Shown one piece after another: positions 16,486 through 24,815 of a stretch of DNA of 64,000 nucleotides. Origin of the DNA: SAR324 cluster bacterium (GTDB taxonomy: Bacteria; SAR324; NAC60-12); contig JADGAV010000001.1 of the NCBI GenBank assembly GCA_015231825.1, positions 186,001-250,000 of the forward strand, read 5' to 3'. Under the pieces are notes generated by a model, which did not search any database, was not told where the DNA came from, and saw only the letters and a program-made list of their open reading frames with translations. Each line of letters opens with the position of its first letter. Position 1 is the first letter of the stretch. The position numbers were made by a program, and so were the translations under genes.

Positions 16486-18669
16486 ATGATTCGTCAACAA
16501 TTACTTGTTCCAAGTCTTTACCAACGATGGCATCTTCTTTGGCACCGGGTTTTTTTGGCGATTGAATCCCATTTCAACCGTTTGTTTCCTGAAAAACACA
16601 ATCCATTCTATTTTCTTGGCACTCTCAGCATATTCAATTTACTGATTCTGGTGGTGACAGGGATTTACATGTTTATATACTATTCCCCCTCTGTAGAAAC
16701 GGTTTACGAATCAGTTAAATATGTCAATGATGAAGCATTTTTAGGAGGTTTGGTCAGGAGTGTTCATCAATATTCTTCTGACTTGATGATCCTGCTTGTT
16801 GTTTTGCATATGATTCGAGTGTTTGCGCAGGAAAAATACCGGAAATATCGTTGGATTGCCTGGGTTTCCGGAGTCGTGATGCTGTTTTTTACCATTCTGG
16901 AAGGAGTGATCGGACATATCATGGCATGGAATGAACGTTCCCAGTTCATTGTCGTGGAAACTTCCAAATTGATTGCCGCATTAAAAGTATTCGGTCAGGA
17001 TTTACCACGGGCCTTTTCTGCGGAGTCCTTGCTCAGCACCTGGATAATGTGGATCCTGTTGGCACTCCATATTTTGATTCCCATTGCCTTTATTTTTTTG
17101 ATTTATATTCATCTCTCCAGGATTTCTCGTTCCCGTCTTCTTCCGACGCGATTGCTGATGCTCTCCACAGTTGGGTTTTTGATTGTTTTCAGCCTCTTGT
17201 TTCCTGTCCGCATCCTGGAAAAAGCGGATCTGATGAAGATTCCTCAAATCGAAGAATTGGACTGGTTTTATTTATTCATGACACCTTACATGGAAAACTC
17301 CAATCCTTATTTAGTTTGGCTGGGAACATTAGCCCTTTTCCTCTTTTTTACCGGAGCACCATGGTATCGAAAACCTTTGGAAGTAGATTCTGCAGTCCGT
17401 GATTTACCTAACTGCACTGGTTGTGCAGCTTGTGCAAAAGATTGTCCTTATGAAGCGATTTACATGCGATCTCGAAGCGATGAAAAAAAATTCAAAATGG
17501 AATCGGTGGTGATTGAAAGCCGATGTGCGGGGTGTGGCATTTGTGTTGGTGCCTGTGCTTTTGGAGCAATGGATCTGACGAAATTGCGGACAGACACTTA
17601 TGAAAAGGAATTGGAGTTGCTTTTTGTCTCCTCAGAGGCCAAACAAAAAGCCCCCTACCTGGGGATATTCTGCCAAAAAAGTCTCACGGATCCGAAAATT
17701 TTTGATTTTGAAAACTCATCCCTGCTTGAGGAACCTCGCCTCAAAATCCTTTCTGTCCCCTGTGCAGGGATGGTGGGACCCAGCTTTATCAAGTCTGCCT
17801 TGATAAAAGGAGTCGAAGGAATACTGATAGCGGCGTGTCGCACCCATGATTGTCATTATCGTGAAGGCAATTTATGGCTGCAGCAGCGTTTGAACGGAAA
17901 ACGGGTCCCCAAACTTCATTTAAAAGAGGACGTGAAACCGGTTGTCGCTTTGTCGTTCAGCAGGGTCGAAAGTCAAGGCTTCATTACCCGTGCGAAAACG
18001 TTGCTGGATTCCTGGCAAGGAGATTCTTTTTTGCCCAATAAACGAGGGCAATATGAAACGATCCGTTTCAGCAATCCGTTGAAATCTGCTCTTGTGTTGA
18101 CCTGTGTTTTCGGATTATTCCTTTGTTTTTATATTTGGGGCACACTGGATCCCTGGAAACAGGTGCCTGAAGCTTTGAGGGATACAGGGATGCTCAAGAT
18201 AAATTTTTTCCACCTGAGTGATATGGTTTCCTGCGACATGACAAATCTCAGGGAAAGTACGGATGAAGTCCGTTCGCGGGTGAATCAAATGACGCGCAAA
18301 GACAATGTTTCCGCAAAAGGCCAGGAACAAGAACTTTCTTCCAATTTAGTTTCGGCGATTCTCTGTCCGCGGGAACGTGTCCCGATCCGGTTGCAAATCA
18401 TGGTGGATGGAAAAATGGCTCTCCAAAAATCATTTGCTCCAGCGGGTCTCAGTAATGATGGTTTGACCTATGTTGCGCATGAAATGAAAATATCAAGCGG
18501 AACCCACAAGATTCAGGTCCAAATGCTGGATTCCAACGATCCCACTCGAAAACAGGGAATCGACTTTATAACAGATATTGACGTACAGGATAATCAAATT
18601 GTGTTCATCGATTTCAATGAGGAACAGGACAAATTTTATATTCGACAACGTTCAAGGGAGGACTTATGA
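16486..18669 (+). CDS. Cytochrome b / 2x[4Fe-4S] ferredoxin / FlpD (MvhD) fusion protein
   Basis: A 727-residue fusion (ATG chosen over the TTG at 16480). Residues ~1-290 are a bc1/b6f-type cytochrome b. His94/His108 and His195/His209 reproduce the H-x13-H pairs of two b hemes, and LDWFY near 258 resembles the quinol-site PEWY. Residues ~309-360 hold two clusters (CTGCAACAKDCP, CAGCGICVGACAFG). Residues ~375-480 are an FlpD/MvhD domain (VPCAGMVGPSF, CRTHDCHYREGN), which in Hdr complexes passes electrons to or from heterodisulfide-reductase-like modules. One more span (~525-545) leads into a C-terminal periplasmic domain. No Rieske protein is present. It probably links the quinone pool to a cytosolic thiol/ferredoxin carrier next to the NO reductase. 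Confidence 0.85.
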   Translation: MIRQQLLVPSLYQRWHLLWHRVFLAIESHFNRLFPEKHNPFYFLGTLSIFNLLILVVTGIYMFIYYSPSVETVYESVKYVNDEAFLGGLVRSVHQYSSDLMILLVVLHMIRVFAQEKYRKYRWIAWVSGVVMLFFTILEGVIGHIMAWNERSQFIVVETSKLIAALKVFGQDLPRAFSAESLLSTWIMWILLALHILIPIAFIFLIYIHLSRISRSRLLPTRLLMLSTVGFLIVFSLLFPVRILEKADLMKIPQIEELDWFYLFMTPYMENSNPYLVWLGTLALFLFFTGAPWYRKPLEVDSAVRDLPNCTGCAACAKDCPYEAIYMRSRSDEKKFKMESVVIESRCAGCGICVGACAFGAMDLTKLRTDTYEKELELLFVSSEAKQKAPYLGIFCQKSLTDPKIFDFENSSLLEEPRLKILSVPCAGMVGPSFIKSALIKGVEGILIAACRTHDCHYREGNLWLQQRLNGKRVPKLHLKEDVKPVVALSFSRVESQGFITRAKTLLDSWQGDSFLPNKRGQYETIRFSNPLKSALVLTCVFGLFLCFYIWGTLDPWKQVPEALRDTGMLKINFFHLSDMVSCDMTNLRESTDEVRSRVNQMTRKDNVSAKGQEQELSSNLVSAILCPRERVPIRLQIMVDGKMALQKSFAPAGLSNDGLTYVAHEMKISSGTHKIQVQMLDSNDPTRKQGIDFITDIDVQDNQIVFIDFNEEQDKFYIRQRSREDL

Positions 18670-19349
18670 AAGTTCTTTTCAGTTATTTGAAATGGGGCTT
18701 GTTCTTTAGTTCCGCAGTTCTTTTTGTTTTGGCAGTACAATGGGTGCGGCAGCAACCACCGATGCCCACGCAGGAGGGATGGCCCTACCAAGTGGTAGAA
18801 AGTTTGGATCAAGCCGGTGATTTGTTTCATGCTTTGAAAGCCTTACCGCGCGCCCTCAATGATCCGCAGAGCCGACAAGCCGCCCTCAAATTTCAAAATG
18901 CGATTGTTCAACGCAAAGCAAAAGCACCATCGGCCCTCCATCAGTTGGATCAGGAAATTATGGGAACCGAACGTCGCTATAAAGTCCCGAGACTGATTTT
19001 CTCAAAGGGAGTGATTGCCGATTTGGAGCAAAACGATCAAGAGGCATTGCACTGGTACCAAAAAGCGATTGAAATGAAACCGGGCATGTCAATCGGATAT
19101 GTCCATCAAGCTCTTGTGTATGAACGTTTGGGAGCATTGGCAAAGGCTGCTGAATCTTTTCAGAAAGCGTTGGTTTTGGATAAAAACGCCCCGCTTTCTC
19201 ATTTCCATCACGGTCTTTTCTGGGCTCGTTCTACTGATCAACAGGAAAAGGCTCTGGCAGAGGCTGATTTTTTGGAAGAAATTCGTCCTGTCTATGCCAA
19301 AATTATTAGAGACACTTTGGAGCAAAAAGAACTTTTTGCTAATTTTTAA
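18666..19349 (+). CDS. Membrane-anchored TPR protein
   Basis: 227 residues with an N-terminal span (~8-26), then TPR-type helices (NDQEALHWYQKAIEMKPG near 118; RLGALAKAAESFQKALVLDKNAP near 145). It overlaps the fusion gene by ATGA, with GGGAGG upstream, so it is translationally coupled. Probably a periplasmic scaffold for assembly of the respiratory complex. Confidence 0.65.
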   Translation: MKVLFSYLKWGLFFSSAVLFVLAVQWVRQQPPMPTQEGWPYQVVESLDQAGDLFHALKALPRALNDPQSRQAALKFQNAIVQRKAKAPSALHQLDQEIMGTERRYKVPRLIFSKGVIADLEQNDQEALHWYQKAIEMKPGMSIGYVHQALVYERLGALAKAAESFQKALVLDKNAPLSHFHHGLFWARSTDQQEKALAEADFLEEIRPVYAKIIRDTLEQKELFANF

Positions 19350-19362
19350 TCAAGGTCTTCGT

Positions 19363-19560
19363 ATGAATTTTTCTTCCAAATATATGATTTTTTGGATTGC
19401 TATTGTGACAATCGCCTTTGTCGTTGATTATATTGGGCTGCTGCAACGTGCAGAGCTGGATGGGAAATCTTTTTTCATTGGCCTCATTGTTGGATTTTTG
19501 GTGATGAAATTTGCTCCAAATGTTCAGAACTCTGAAACTGAAGGGAAGGAGAAGGAATGA
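19363..19560 (+). CDS. Small two-span membrane protein
   Basis: 65 residues from the ATG of MNFSSKYM, which is the tail of the longer track ORF 19099-19560 whose upstream part shadows the TPR gene. Two membrane spans (IFWIAIVTIAFVVDYIGLL; FFIGLIVGFLVMKFAP) are followed by an acidic tail. It overlaps the SCO gene by ATGA. Probably an accessory subunit or assembly factor. Confidence 0.6.
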   Translation: MNFSSKYMIFWIAIVTIAFVVDYIGLLQRAELDGKSFFIGLIVGFLVMKFAPNVQNSETEGKEKE

Positions 19561-20204
19561 TGCGAGCTGCTTTTATTCGAATCATTGCTATTGGAATAGT
19601 GGTTGCCGCCCCTTTTATTTTGTGGTGGCAATGGAAAAATCAACAATCATCCGGTTCCTTCGATATCCGGGCCGCGTTTGAGGGAACTCCAGTTGTGGCT
19701 CCTCGGCTAAAACCAGTCAATATTTACGAATTTGATCAAACCTGGATCACACAGAATAATCAACGCGTACAACTGCAATCTTTTCGTGGAAAACCGGCTT
19801 TGGTTGGGTTTATTTATACCCAATGCCCCACTGCTTGTTCTGTGATGACTTTGAAAATGAAAGAAGTGGAAAACTGGTTGCCGGCGACGGTTAGAGAGCG
19901 GATGCACTTTTTAAGTTTCAGCATAGACCCGGAGCGGGATACTCCTGAACACTTAAAAGAATACGCATTCCGCTTCCAAAGCACCGGATCTCAATGGCAA
20001 TTTATGGCCAGTGAGATTCGCCAGGTCAAAGAATTGGCGAAAGCATTTTCCTTCTACTTTAAAAAAGAAGGGGAGTTTTTTGTGCACTCGGATATGATGG
20101 CTGTGGTTGATCAAAATGGGACGATTCGTCAACAGTTTTGGGGCAGTCCGGCACCTGATGAAATTGCAGCGGCATTCAAAAAACTGGATGAGGCTGAAAG
20201 ATGA
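19557..20204 (+). CDS. SCO1/SenC family copper chaperone
   Basis: A 215-residue membrane-anchored thioredoxin-fold protein (N-terminal span ~8-25). Copper ligands are visible: CPTAC (Cys90, Cys94) and His177 in FFVHSD. The family delivers copper to, or reduces, the CuA cysteines of subunit II, which fits the CuA gene earlier in this operon. It is coupled on both sides by ATGA overlaps. Confidence 0.92.
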   Translation: MMRAAFIRIIAIGIVVAAPFILWWQWKNQQSSGSFDIRAAFEGTPVVAPRLKPVNIYEFDQTWITQNNQRVQLQSFRGKPALVGFIYTQCPTACSVMTLKMKEVENWLPATVRERMHFLSFSIDPERDTPEHLKEYAFRFQSTGSQWQFMASEIRQVKELAKAFSFYFKKEGEFFVHSDMMAVVDQNGTIRQQFWGSPAPDEIAAAFKKLDEAER

Positions 20205-20983
20205 TGAGCTTGTTAAAAACAATCAAAGGGAAGTTTATCCTCCTCTTGTGGATCCTGGTCTTGAGCATGGCCCTGGCAATCAAATTTTACTTTATTCCGC
20301 AAACCGATCGATTTTTAGAAAAATCTGTAGAACATGATATGAAACGGAACATGGAGGCATTCACCAAAATCATTGTCACCGTGGTCAAGGCTGCCGATGG
20401 GAATCATCAGGTTGTGCGGCGAGCACTGGGCAATATCAACGCTGACCCTGATATTCCTGTAACGCTTCTGAGAAGTCAGGCCATTGCTAATCAATTTGGA
20501 GAAGTTTCAAAAAAAAACACGCAAACTCTTCGGGATGAACGTGTCTTCCGAGAAGGTCTGCCGATTTTTCAAAAAAAGCAAACAAAATTTGAATACGCCT
20601 TTCCTTTAAAAGCCGAAAAAGTATGTCAAACCTGTCATCTGAGCGAAGACAAAACTAAAGTTGTTCCAATTGGTTATGTCCTTGGGGTAGCAGTGGCCTC
20701 AGTTCCCTTTGATGCACTGAGAGAAAATAACCTGTTTTTCTTTGTTAAAGATTTGTTTGTCGTCAATATGATTCTGTTCACCCTGGCGTTGCTTGCAATT
20801 TACCTGGTGTTTTATTTCCTGGTCAATCGTCCCCTGGAAAACCTTCAAACTTCTCTTTCAGATCTTACTGCTGATGAGGACGAATATCATCAATTTGAAA
20901 TGGAAGATAATGTTCATGATGAAATTGCAATTCTTGAACTCCATATTAAAGAGCTTGTGAAACGTCTTCCATCAAAAGAATAA
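20201..20983 (+). CDS. Membrane c-type heme sensor-like protein (DUF3365/Tll0287-like)
   Basis: 260 residues. Transmembrane spans at ~12-30 and ~178-205 enclose a periplasmic domain that ends in one c-type heme site, CQTCH (142-146). That arrangement resembles the Tll0287/DUF3365 redox-sensing domain. After the second span comes only a short HAMP-like/coiled segment and no kinase, GGDEF or methyl-accepting domain. It may sense NO or redox potential, or simply carry electrons from the cytochrome b module to CuA. It is the last gene of the operon and converges on nnrS. Confidence 0.68.
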   Translation: MMSLLKTIKGKFILLLWILVLSMALAIKFYFIPQTDRFLEKSVEHDMKRNMEAFTKIIVTVVKAADGNHQVVRRALGNINADPDIPVTLLRSQAIANQFGEVSKKNTQTLRDERVFREGLPIFQKKQTKFEYAFPLKAEKVCQTCHLSEDKTKVVPIGYVLGVAVASVPFDALRENNLFFFVKDLFVVNMILFTLALLAIYLVFYFLVNRPLENLQTSLSDLTADEDEYHQFEMEDNVHDEIAILELHIKELVKRLPSKE

Positions 20984-21003
20984 AATTATTACCAAAAAAT
21001 TGA

Positions 21004-22200
21004 TCAACCATAAGTTCCGTCTATTCTTGGATGGATGAGAATGGGAAAGAAAATGAACAAAAAAGCGCCAAATGCAGAGAGCCAAAATAGTTGAGAGAGG
21101 ATGATCCATAGCCGATAGAGGGTCGGGTCCAGCATCGGAAAAATAATTCGAATCAAGGCAGCAAAGAGGAGCAGGGCAAAAATCGGGAACAGCGAACGAG
21201 GAGGATCAAAGACATTACGACCGGTGTGACCCAGTGATACCCGTGCCATCATCCCGAAGCTTATCATCCCGATTCCTCCGAAGCCGAAGGCGTGGACTGC
21301 CAGAAATGGGGAAAATCCGTAGAGAACAGAGAGGGTTTTCAGGGCAAATCCGAGTGTTATCATTGCGTAGCCAAGGAAAAGTATCCAGAGCAGTGGTTTT
21401 TTCCAGATTCCTAAAGTGTGCCAACCGGCAAGCCGGATTCCATGAAGTAAAAACAGTGATCCTGCCAGGCCAGCACTGAAATTCGAAAAAGGAGCTGTCA
21501 GCTCGGTCAGCCAGTATATTAGAAAAAGGGGGAGAATTGAAATATCAAGCCATTTCCAATTAAGCAATTCGACCGGACTGTCTACTCCTCGGGCGATAAA
21601 AAGGGGGATCACTCTTCTTCCCATGATGAACACCAGGGCCAGAATCAAATAAAAACCGGAATACAATCCATCGTGCGTTCCGGTTTGAAGAATCCCGAGG
21701 ATCCCCAGATAAAATACGATGTTGCTGCCGAGCAGTAAAAGCAATATTCCCACAATCCCGAGATTTCTCCAATTTCCGGATTTGCAGATGGGAAAAGCAA
21801 GAGAAAGAATTAGTAGAAAAAGAAACATGATATCAAAGAATGCCACGCTCTCGAGTGGAACCAATGATCCGAAAAACGGAAGCACACGAGCCGCGAGCCA
21901 GCATAAAAAAAGCCCCAGCAGGGGGTAGCCATGGAGGGTTTGTACTTCGGTCCAGTTTTTCACTGCCGTTAAAAGAAACCCTGCAATAACAGCAATACAA
22001 TATCCAAAAATCATCTCGTGTGCATGCCATGTGACGGGGGCAAAATGTGAAAATTGCAGATCACAGAATCCAATGTAGATACCCATCCATAAAAGGATTG
22101 ATAAAAATGCGAAACTTGCAGCCCCAAGAAAAAAAGGGCGAAATCCTAAATTTAAAAAAGCATATTTACGAGGGCTTGTTTTTTGATCAGTTCCGGTCAT
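21004..22200 (-). CDS. nnrS: NnrS family heme-copper membrane protein
   Basis: 398 residues and 12 predicted membrane segments. Family features include LNLGFRPFFLGAASFA near the N-terminus, WHAHEMIFGY (~59-68), the segment GFLLTAVKNWTEVQTLHG, and VHAFGFGGIGMISFGMMARVSLGHTGR late in the protein. NnrS proteins bind heme and copper and relieve NO stress during denitrification. AGGAACAAT precedes the ATG. It is read toward the NO-reductase-like operon from the opposite strand. Confidence 0.9.
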   Translation of the reverse strand: MTGTDQKTSPRKYAFLNLGFRPFFLGAASFAFLSILLWMGIYIGFCDLQFSHFAPVTWHAHEMIFGYCIAVIAGFLLTAVKNWTEVQTLHGYPLLGLFLCWLAARVLPFFGSLVPLESVAFFDIMFLFLLILSLAFPICKSGNWRNLGIVGILLLLLGSNIVFYLGILGILQTGTHDGLYSGFYLILALVFIMGRRVIPLFIARGVDSPVELLNWKWLDISILPLFLIYWLTELTAPFSNFSAGLAGSLFLLHGIRLAGWHTLGIWKKPLLWILFLGYAMITLGFALKTLSVLYGFSPFLAVHAFGFGGIGMISFGMMARVSLGHTGRNVFDPPRSLFPIFALLLFAALIRIIFPMLDPTLYRLWIILSQLFWLSAFGAFLFIFFPILIHPRIDGTYG

Positions 22201-22270
22201 ATTGTTCCTGACAAAAGTGAGTGTTCTCTTGGAAGACTTTGCTTTTTATGTCGGGAGTGTTTGATTTTGC

Positions 22271-22378
22271 TTATCCCCGCGCAGGGTAAAGATCCAAGTC
22301 TTCCAGAGCAGCAAATATTTTTTTTGTTTCTTCATTGCAGATAATTTCAGTTGGAATAATCGGAACTTTTGGACACAA
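22271..22378 (-). CDS. Possible 35-residue peptide upstream of nnrS
   Basis: From a TTG with AAGGA 6 nt upstream, the frame reads CPKVPIIPTEIICNEETKK and continues FAALEDLDLYPARG. The composition is protein-like, with two cysteines. It is too short for family assignment and could be a gene remnant. The rest of the 22201-22727 gap holds only AT-rich regulatory sequence. Confidence 0.28.
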   Translation of the reverse strand: MCPKVPIIPTEIICNEETKKIFAALEDLDLYPARG

Positions 22379-22440
22379 AGAAGATCCTTCATGAAAGCGT
22401 CTGCGAGACGAAAAGAATTACAATATTAGGATTTTATTTT

Positions 22441-22455
22441 ATTAACAATGTTAAT
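22441..22455. promoter_or_regulatory. Short perfect dyad in the hemerythrin/nnrS intergenic region
   Basis: ATTAAC-AAT-GTTAAT is a perfect 6-bp inverted repeat. A second palindrome, AATGATTCATT, occurs ~55 bp further on. They are candidate operators for either divergent gene; the binding protein is unknown. Confidence 0.35.
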
Positions 22456-22727
22456 TGAAAAATCTCCAAAATCTGGATTGAAAACGAATCAATGAGAATC
22501 AAAATGAAAATGATTCATTATCCCAACATTAGAAATTCTATCCGCTACAAGTAATTCTTCAAAAAAATTTTGTTAGGATAACGAAATGCCTGGAACTGGT
22601 TTTAAAAAAAGTACAACCCTGCATAAAAAACTTAGCAGCAGGAAAAATCTAAAAATATTGTTTACACGTTGTTGAGGCACCCTTTAAAAGGTGAATGAGC
22701 ACATAATCTTTATCACAAGGAGTACAA

Positions 22728-23195
22728 ATGACCTTAAATAGCCAAAGCATCACGGAAGTCATGAGTCATGAACATTCAGTTTGTGATCAGCTTTTTGAAG
22801 ATGCTGAAATAGCGCTGGCAGATGGGCGAAACGAGGCAGGAGCAAAGCTCGTTCGTTCTTTTGCTGCACACTTGAATCACCATTTTGAAATGGAGGAAAT
22901 TATCTTGTTTCCTGCTTTTGAAGCAGTGACTGGAATGGCGGGAGGACCAACAGCGGTGATGAGAGCGGAGCATCAGCAAATCAGGGGACTGCTGGATCAA
23001 TTGTCTCAAGAATTGGATGCAGAAAATTTTGAAGAGGTCATTGCAATTGGAGAGACCTTGAACATTTTAATTCAGCAGCACAATATGAAAGAAGAAAACA
23101 TGCTCTACCCGATGAGCGATACCCAACTTGCTGAAAATAGGAATGATATCCTTGGAAAATTGAAATCCTTTGAGGGCAGGCAGCATGGAGCATGA
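22728..23195 (+). CDS. Hemerythrin HHE-domain protein
   Basis: 155 residues forming one four-helix hemerythrin domain. Di-iron ligands are recognisable in order: MSHEHSVCDQ (14-17), HLNHHFEMEE (48-57), AEHQQIR (~85) and QQHNMKEENMLYP (~122-134). AAGGAG precedes the ATG. The family binds O2 or NO, or repairs Fe-S centres (YtfE-like); the NnrS neighbours favour an NO-related role. It overlaps the DUF2249 gene. Confidence 0.88.
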   Translation: MTLNSQSITEVMSHEHSVCDQLFEDAEIALADGRNEAGAKLVRSFAAHLNHHFEMEEIILFPAFEAVTGMAGGPTAVMRAEHQQIRGLLDQLSQELDAENFEEVIAIGETLNILIQQHNMKEENMLYPMSDTQLAENRNDILGKLKSFEGRQHGA

Positions 23196-23433
23196 AATTT
23201 TAAAAACCCGACAGATTGCATTGATTGACTGTCGTGAAATGCTGGCACCAGAGCCTATGATTGCGGTATTGGCGGCAGTTGAAAAAATGAATATTAATGA
23301 GGCCTTGTTGATGCAGCATCGTCAGAAACCGGTCAATCTCTTTCCAAAACTGGAAGACAGAGGACTCCAATATTACCTTGAAGAAGAAAGTGATGGTTCG
23401 ATTCAATTGCTGATCTGGCAGGAAGCGGCATGA
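23185..23433 (+). CDS. DUF2249 small protein
   Basis: 82 residues from MEHEILKT (AGGGCAGG upstream; overlaps the hemerythrin stop). TusA-like alpha/beta fold in the DUF2249 style: LIDCREMLAPEPM, LLMQHRQKPVNLFPKLEDRGLQYYLEE. DUF2249 genes habitually accompany hemerythrin, NnrS and denitrification genes; molecular function is unknown. Confidence 0.8.
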   Translation: MEHEILKTRQIALIDCREMLAPEPMIAVLAAVEKMNINEALLMQHRQKPVNLFPKLEDRGLQYYLEEESDGSIQLLIWQEAA

Positions 23434-24698
23434 AAACGGTCGGTCTCAGTCTTGATCAAGCACCTCCTGAAGACATTCCGATAAGGTTCTTTCTAACTGC
23501 CCCTCTATTTGGTTCTCTCGCGGGTTGTTTGATGCTTTATCAGGGACAGCAGCTATTTCTCTCCGAATGGCTTTTAGAAACAGTTGCTTTCACTCATTTG
23601 CTCACCCTGGGATGGCTTGCCATGATTATGATCGGGGCCAGCTATCAGATGATTTTGGTGCTGGTGGGAGGAAAAGTTCCATTTCTCAGCCTTTCCCGTT
23701 TTGTGCATTTGGGGCTCGCTGGAGGAATCCTGGGATTTGCAGGAGGGTTGATCAATAATCATTCTACCAGTTTCTTTGCCAGCGCTATTGTCCTGTTGGG
23801 GGCTTTAAGCATTTTCGTGATTCAGATCAGCTGGTCGCTCTTTCGGGTGGAAGCCAACCGTCCCACCGTACTGGCCATGCGTATTTCTATTCTTTCATTG
23901 GCACTGACGATAATCCTGGGAGGAATGCTTATCGGGCAAATTGCAGGCTGGTGGAGGGTTCCTTTTGATCGGAGTCTTTTGAAAGGAATCCATCTGACTT
24001 TGGGGTTGCTCGGATGGGTCACTTGTTTGGTGGTTGGTGTCGGATTTCATGTCATTCCGATGTTTTATCTAGCCCGCCCGTTTCCGGTGCGAACTGCCTG
24101 GTGGATTATTTATTTCTTATTGTTGAGCCTGCTGCTCTACCCGGTTGTCAGCTTTTTAGCACTCGATACGAAATGGAAGATGCTGGCTTTTTTGCCCGCA
24201 GGGGTCGGACTTGGGATGTTTCTGATAACCCTGATCGATTTGTTTCGAAAAAGAAGGAGGAAATCAGTCGACACAACGTTGCGGTTCTGGCAGTTTGGAT
24301 TGCTCAATCTGTTTTTCTCTCTTCCGATTTGCCTGGTATTTATTTGGAATTCCAAGCCTGCACTCGGCTTTCTGGGTGTTCTTCTAGTGATCGGATTTGC
24401 GTTGTCTGTCACGAATGGAATGCTTTACAAAATCGTTCCTTTTTTGATTTGGCTTCATCGTTTCAGCCCGCTGCTGGGAAAAGTAAGAGTCCCCTTGATG
24501 AAAGATATTGTCGCAGACGCTTCCGCTCGTCGTCAGTGGCGGGTTTTTGTTCCTGCGATCCTTCTTTTGGCAGCGGGCATTGTCGGGCAGCTGGACTTCC
24601 TTGTTCGCTTTGCAGGGGGGATGTGGACTGCTGCTTCATGGATGCTGTTCATTATTCTTTATAAGGCCAGCCGAATGCGCCCTCCAGAAATTCGCTGA
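23430..24698 (+). CDS. NnrS/heme-copper-oxidase-I-like polytopic membrane protein
   Basis: 422 residues and about 12 spans, coupled to DUF2249 by ATGA. Superfamily-like histidine helices are visible: AFTHLLTLGWLAMIMIGASYQ near 50 and HLTLGLLGWVTCLVVGVGFHVIPMFY near 188. The CuB His-His pair is absent, so it is not an oxidase. It probably binds heme and forms an NO-handling trio with the hemerythrin and DUF2249 proteins. Confidence 0.7.
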   Translation: MKTVGLSLDQAPPEDIPIRFFLTAPLFGSLAGCLMLYQGQQLFLSEWLLETVAFTHLLTLGWLAMIMIGASYQMILVLVGGKVPFLSLSRFVHLGLAGGILGFAGGLINNHSTSFFASAIVLLGALSIFVIQISWSLFRVEANRPTVLAMRISILSLALTIILGGMLIGQIAGWWRVPFDRSLLKGIHLTLGLLGWVTCLVVGVGFHVIPMFYLARPFPVRTAWWIIYFLLLSLLLYPVVSFLALDTKWKMLAFLPAGVGLGMFLITLIDLFRKRRRKSVDTTLRFWQFGLLNLFFSLPICLVFIWNSKPALGFLGVLLVIGFALSVTNGMLYKIVPFLIWLHRFSPLLGKVRVPLMKDIVADASARRQWRVFVPAILLLAAGIVGQLDFLVRFAGGMWTAASWMLFIILYKASRMRPPEIR

Positions 24699-24815
24699 TA
24701 ATAAATGCTTGAGTTTTCGAATCAAATTTTCCTAAAATATCCTTAACAATTCTTTTTGACCAAAAGCCGTTCCATATCCGATGGAATTCCGAAATATACA
24801 ATGCTTGGGAGCAAC

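Noticed and set aside
22489-22522. Fur box upstream of the hemerythrin gene
   Set aside because: AATGA/TGATTC repeats loosely resemble a Fur site, but the match is poor and no iron gene is adjacent.
24014-24664. 216-aa plus-strand ORF
   Set aside because: Out-of-frame shadow of the NnrS-like membrane protein.
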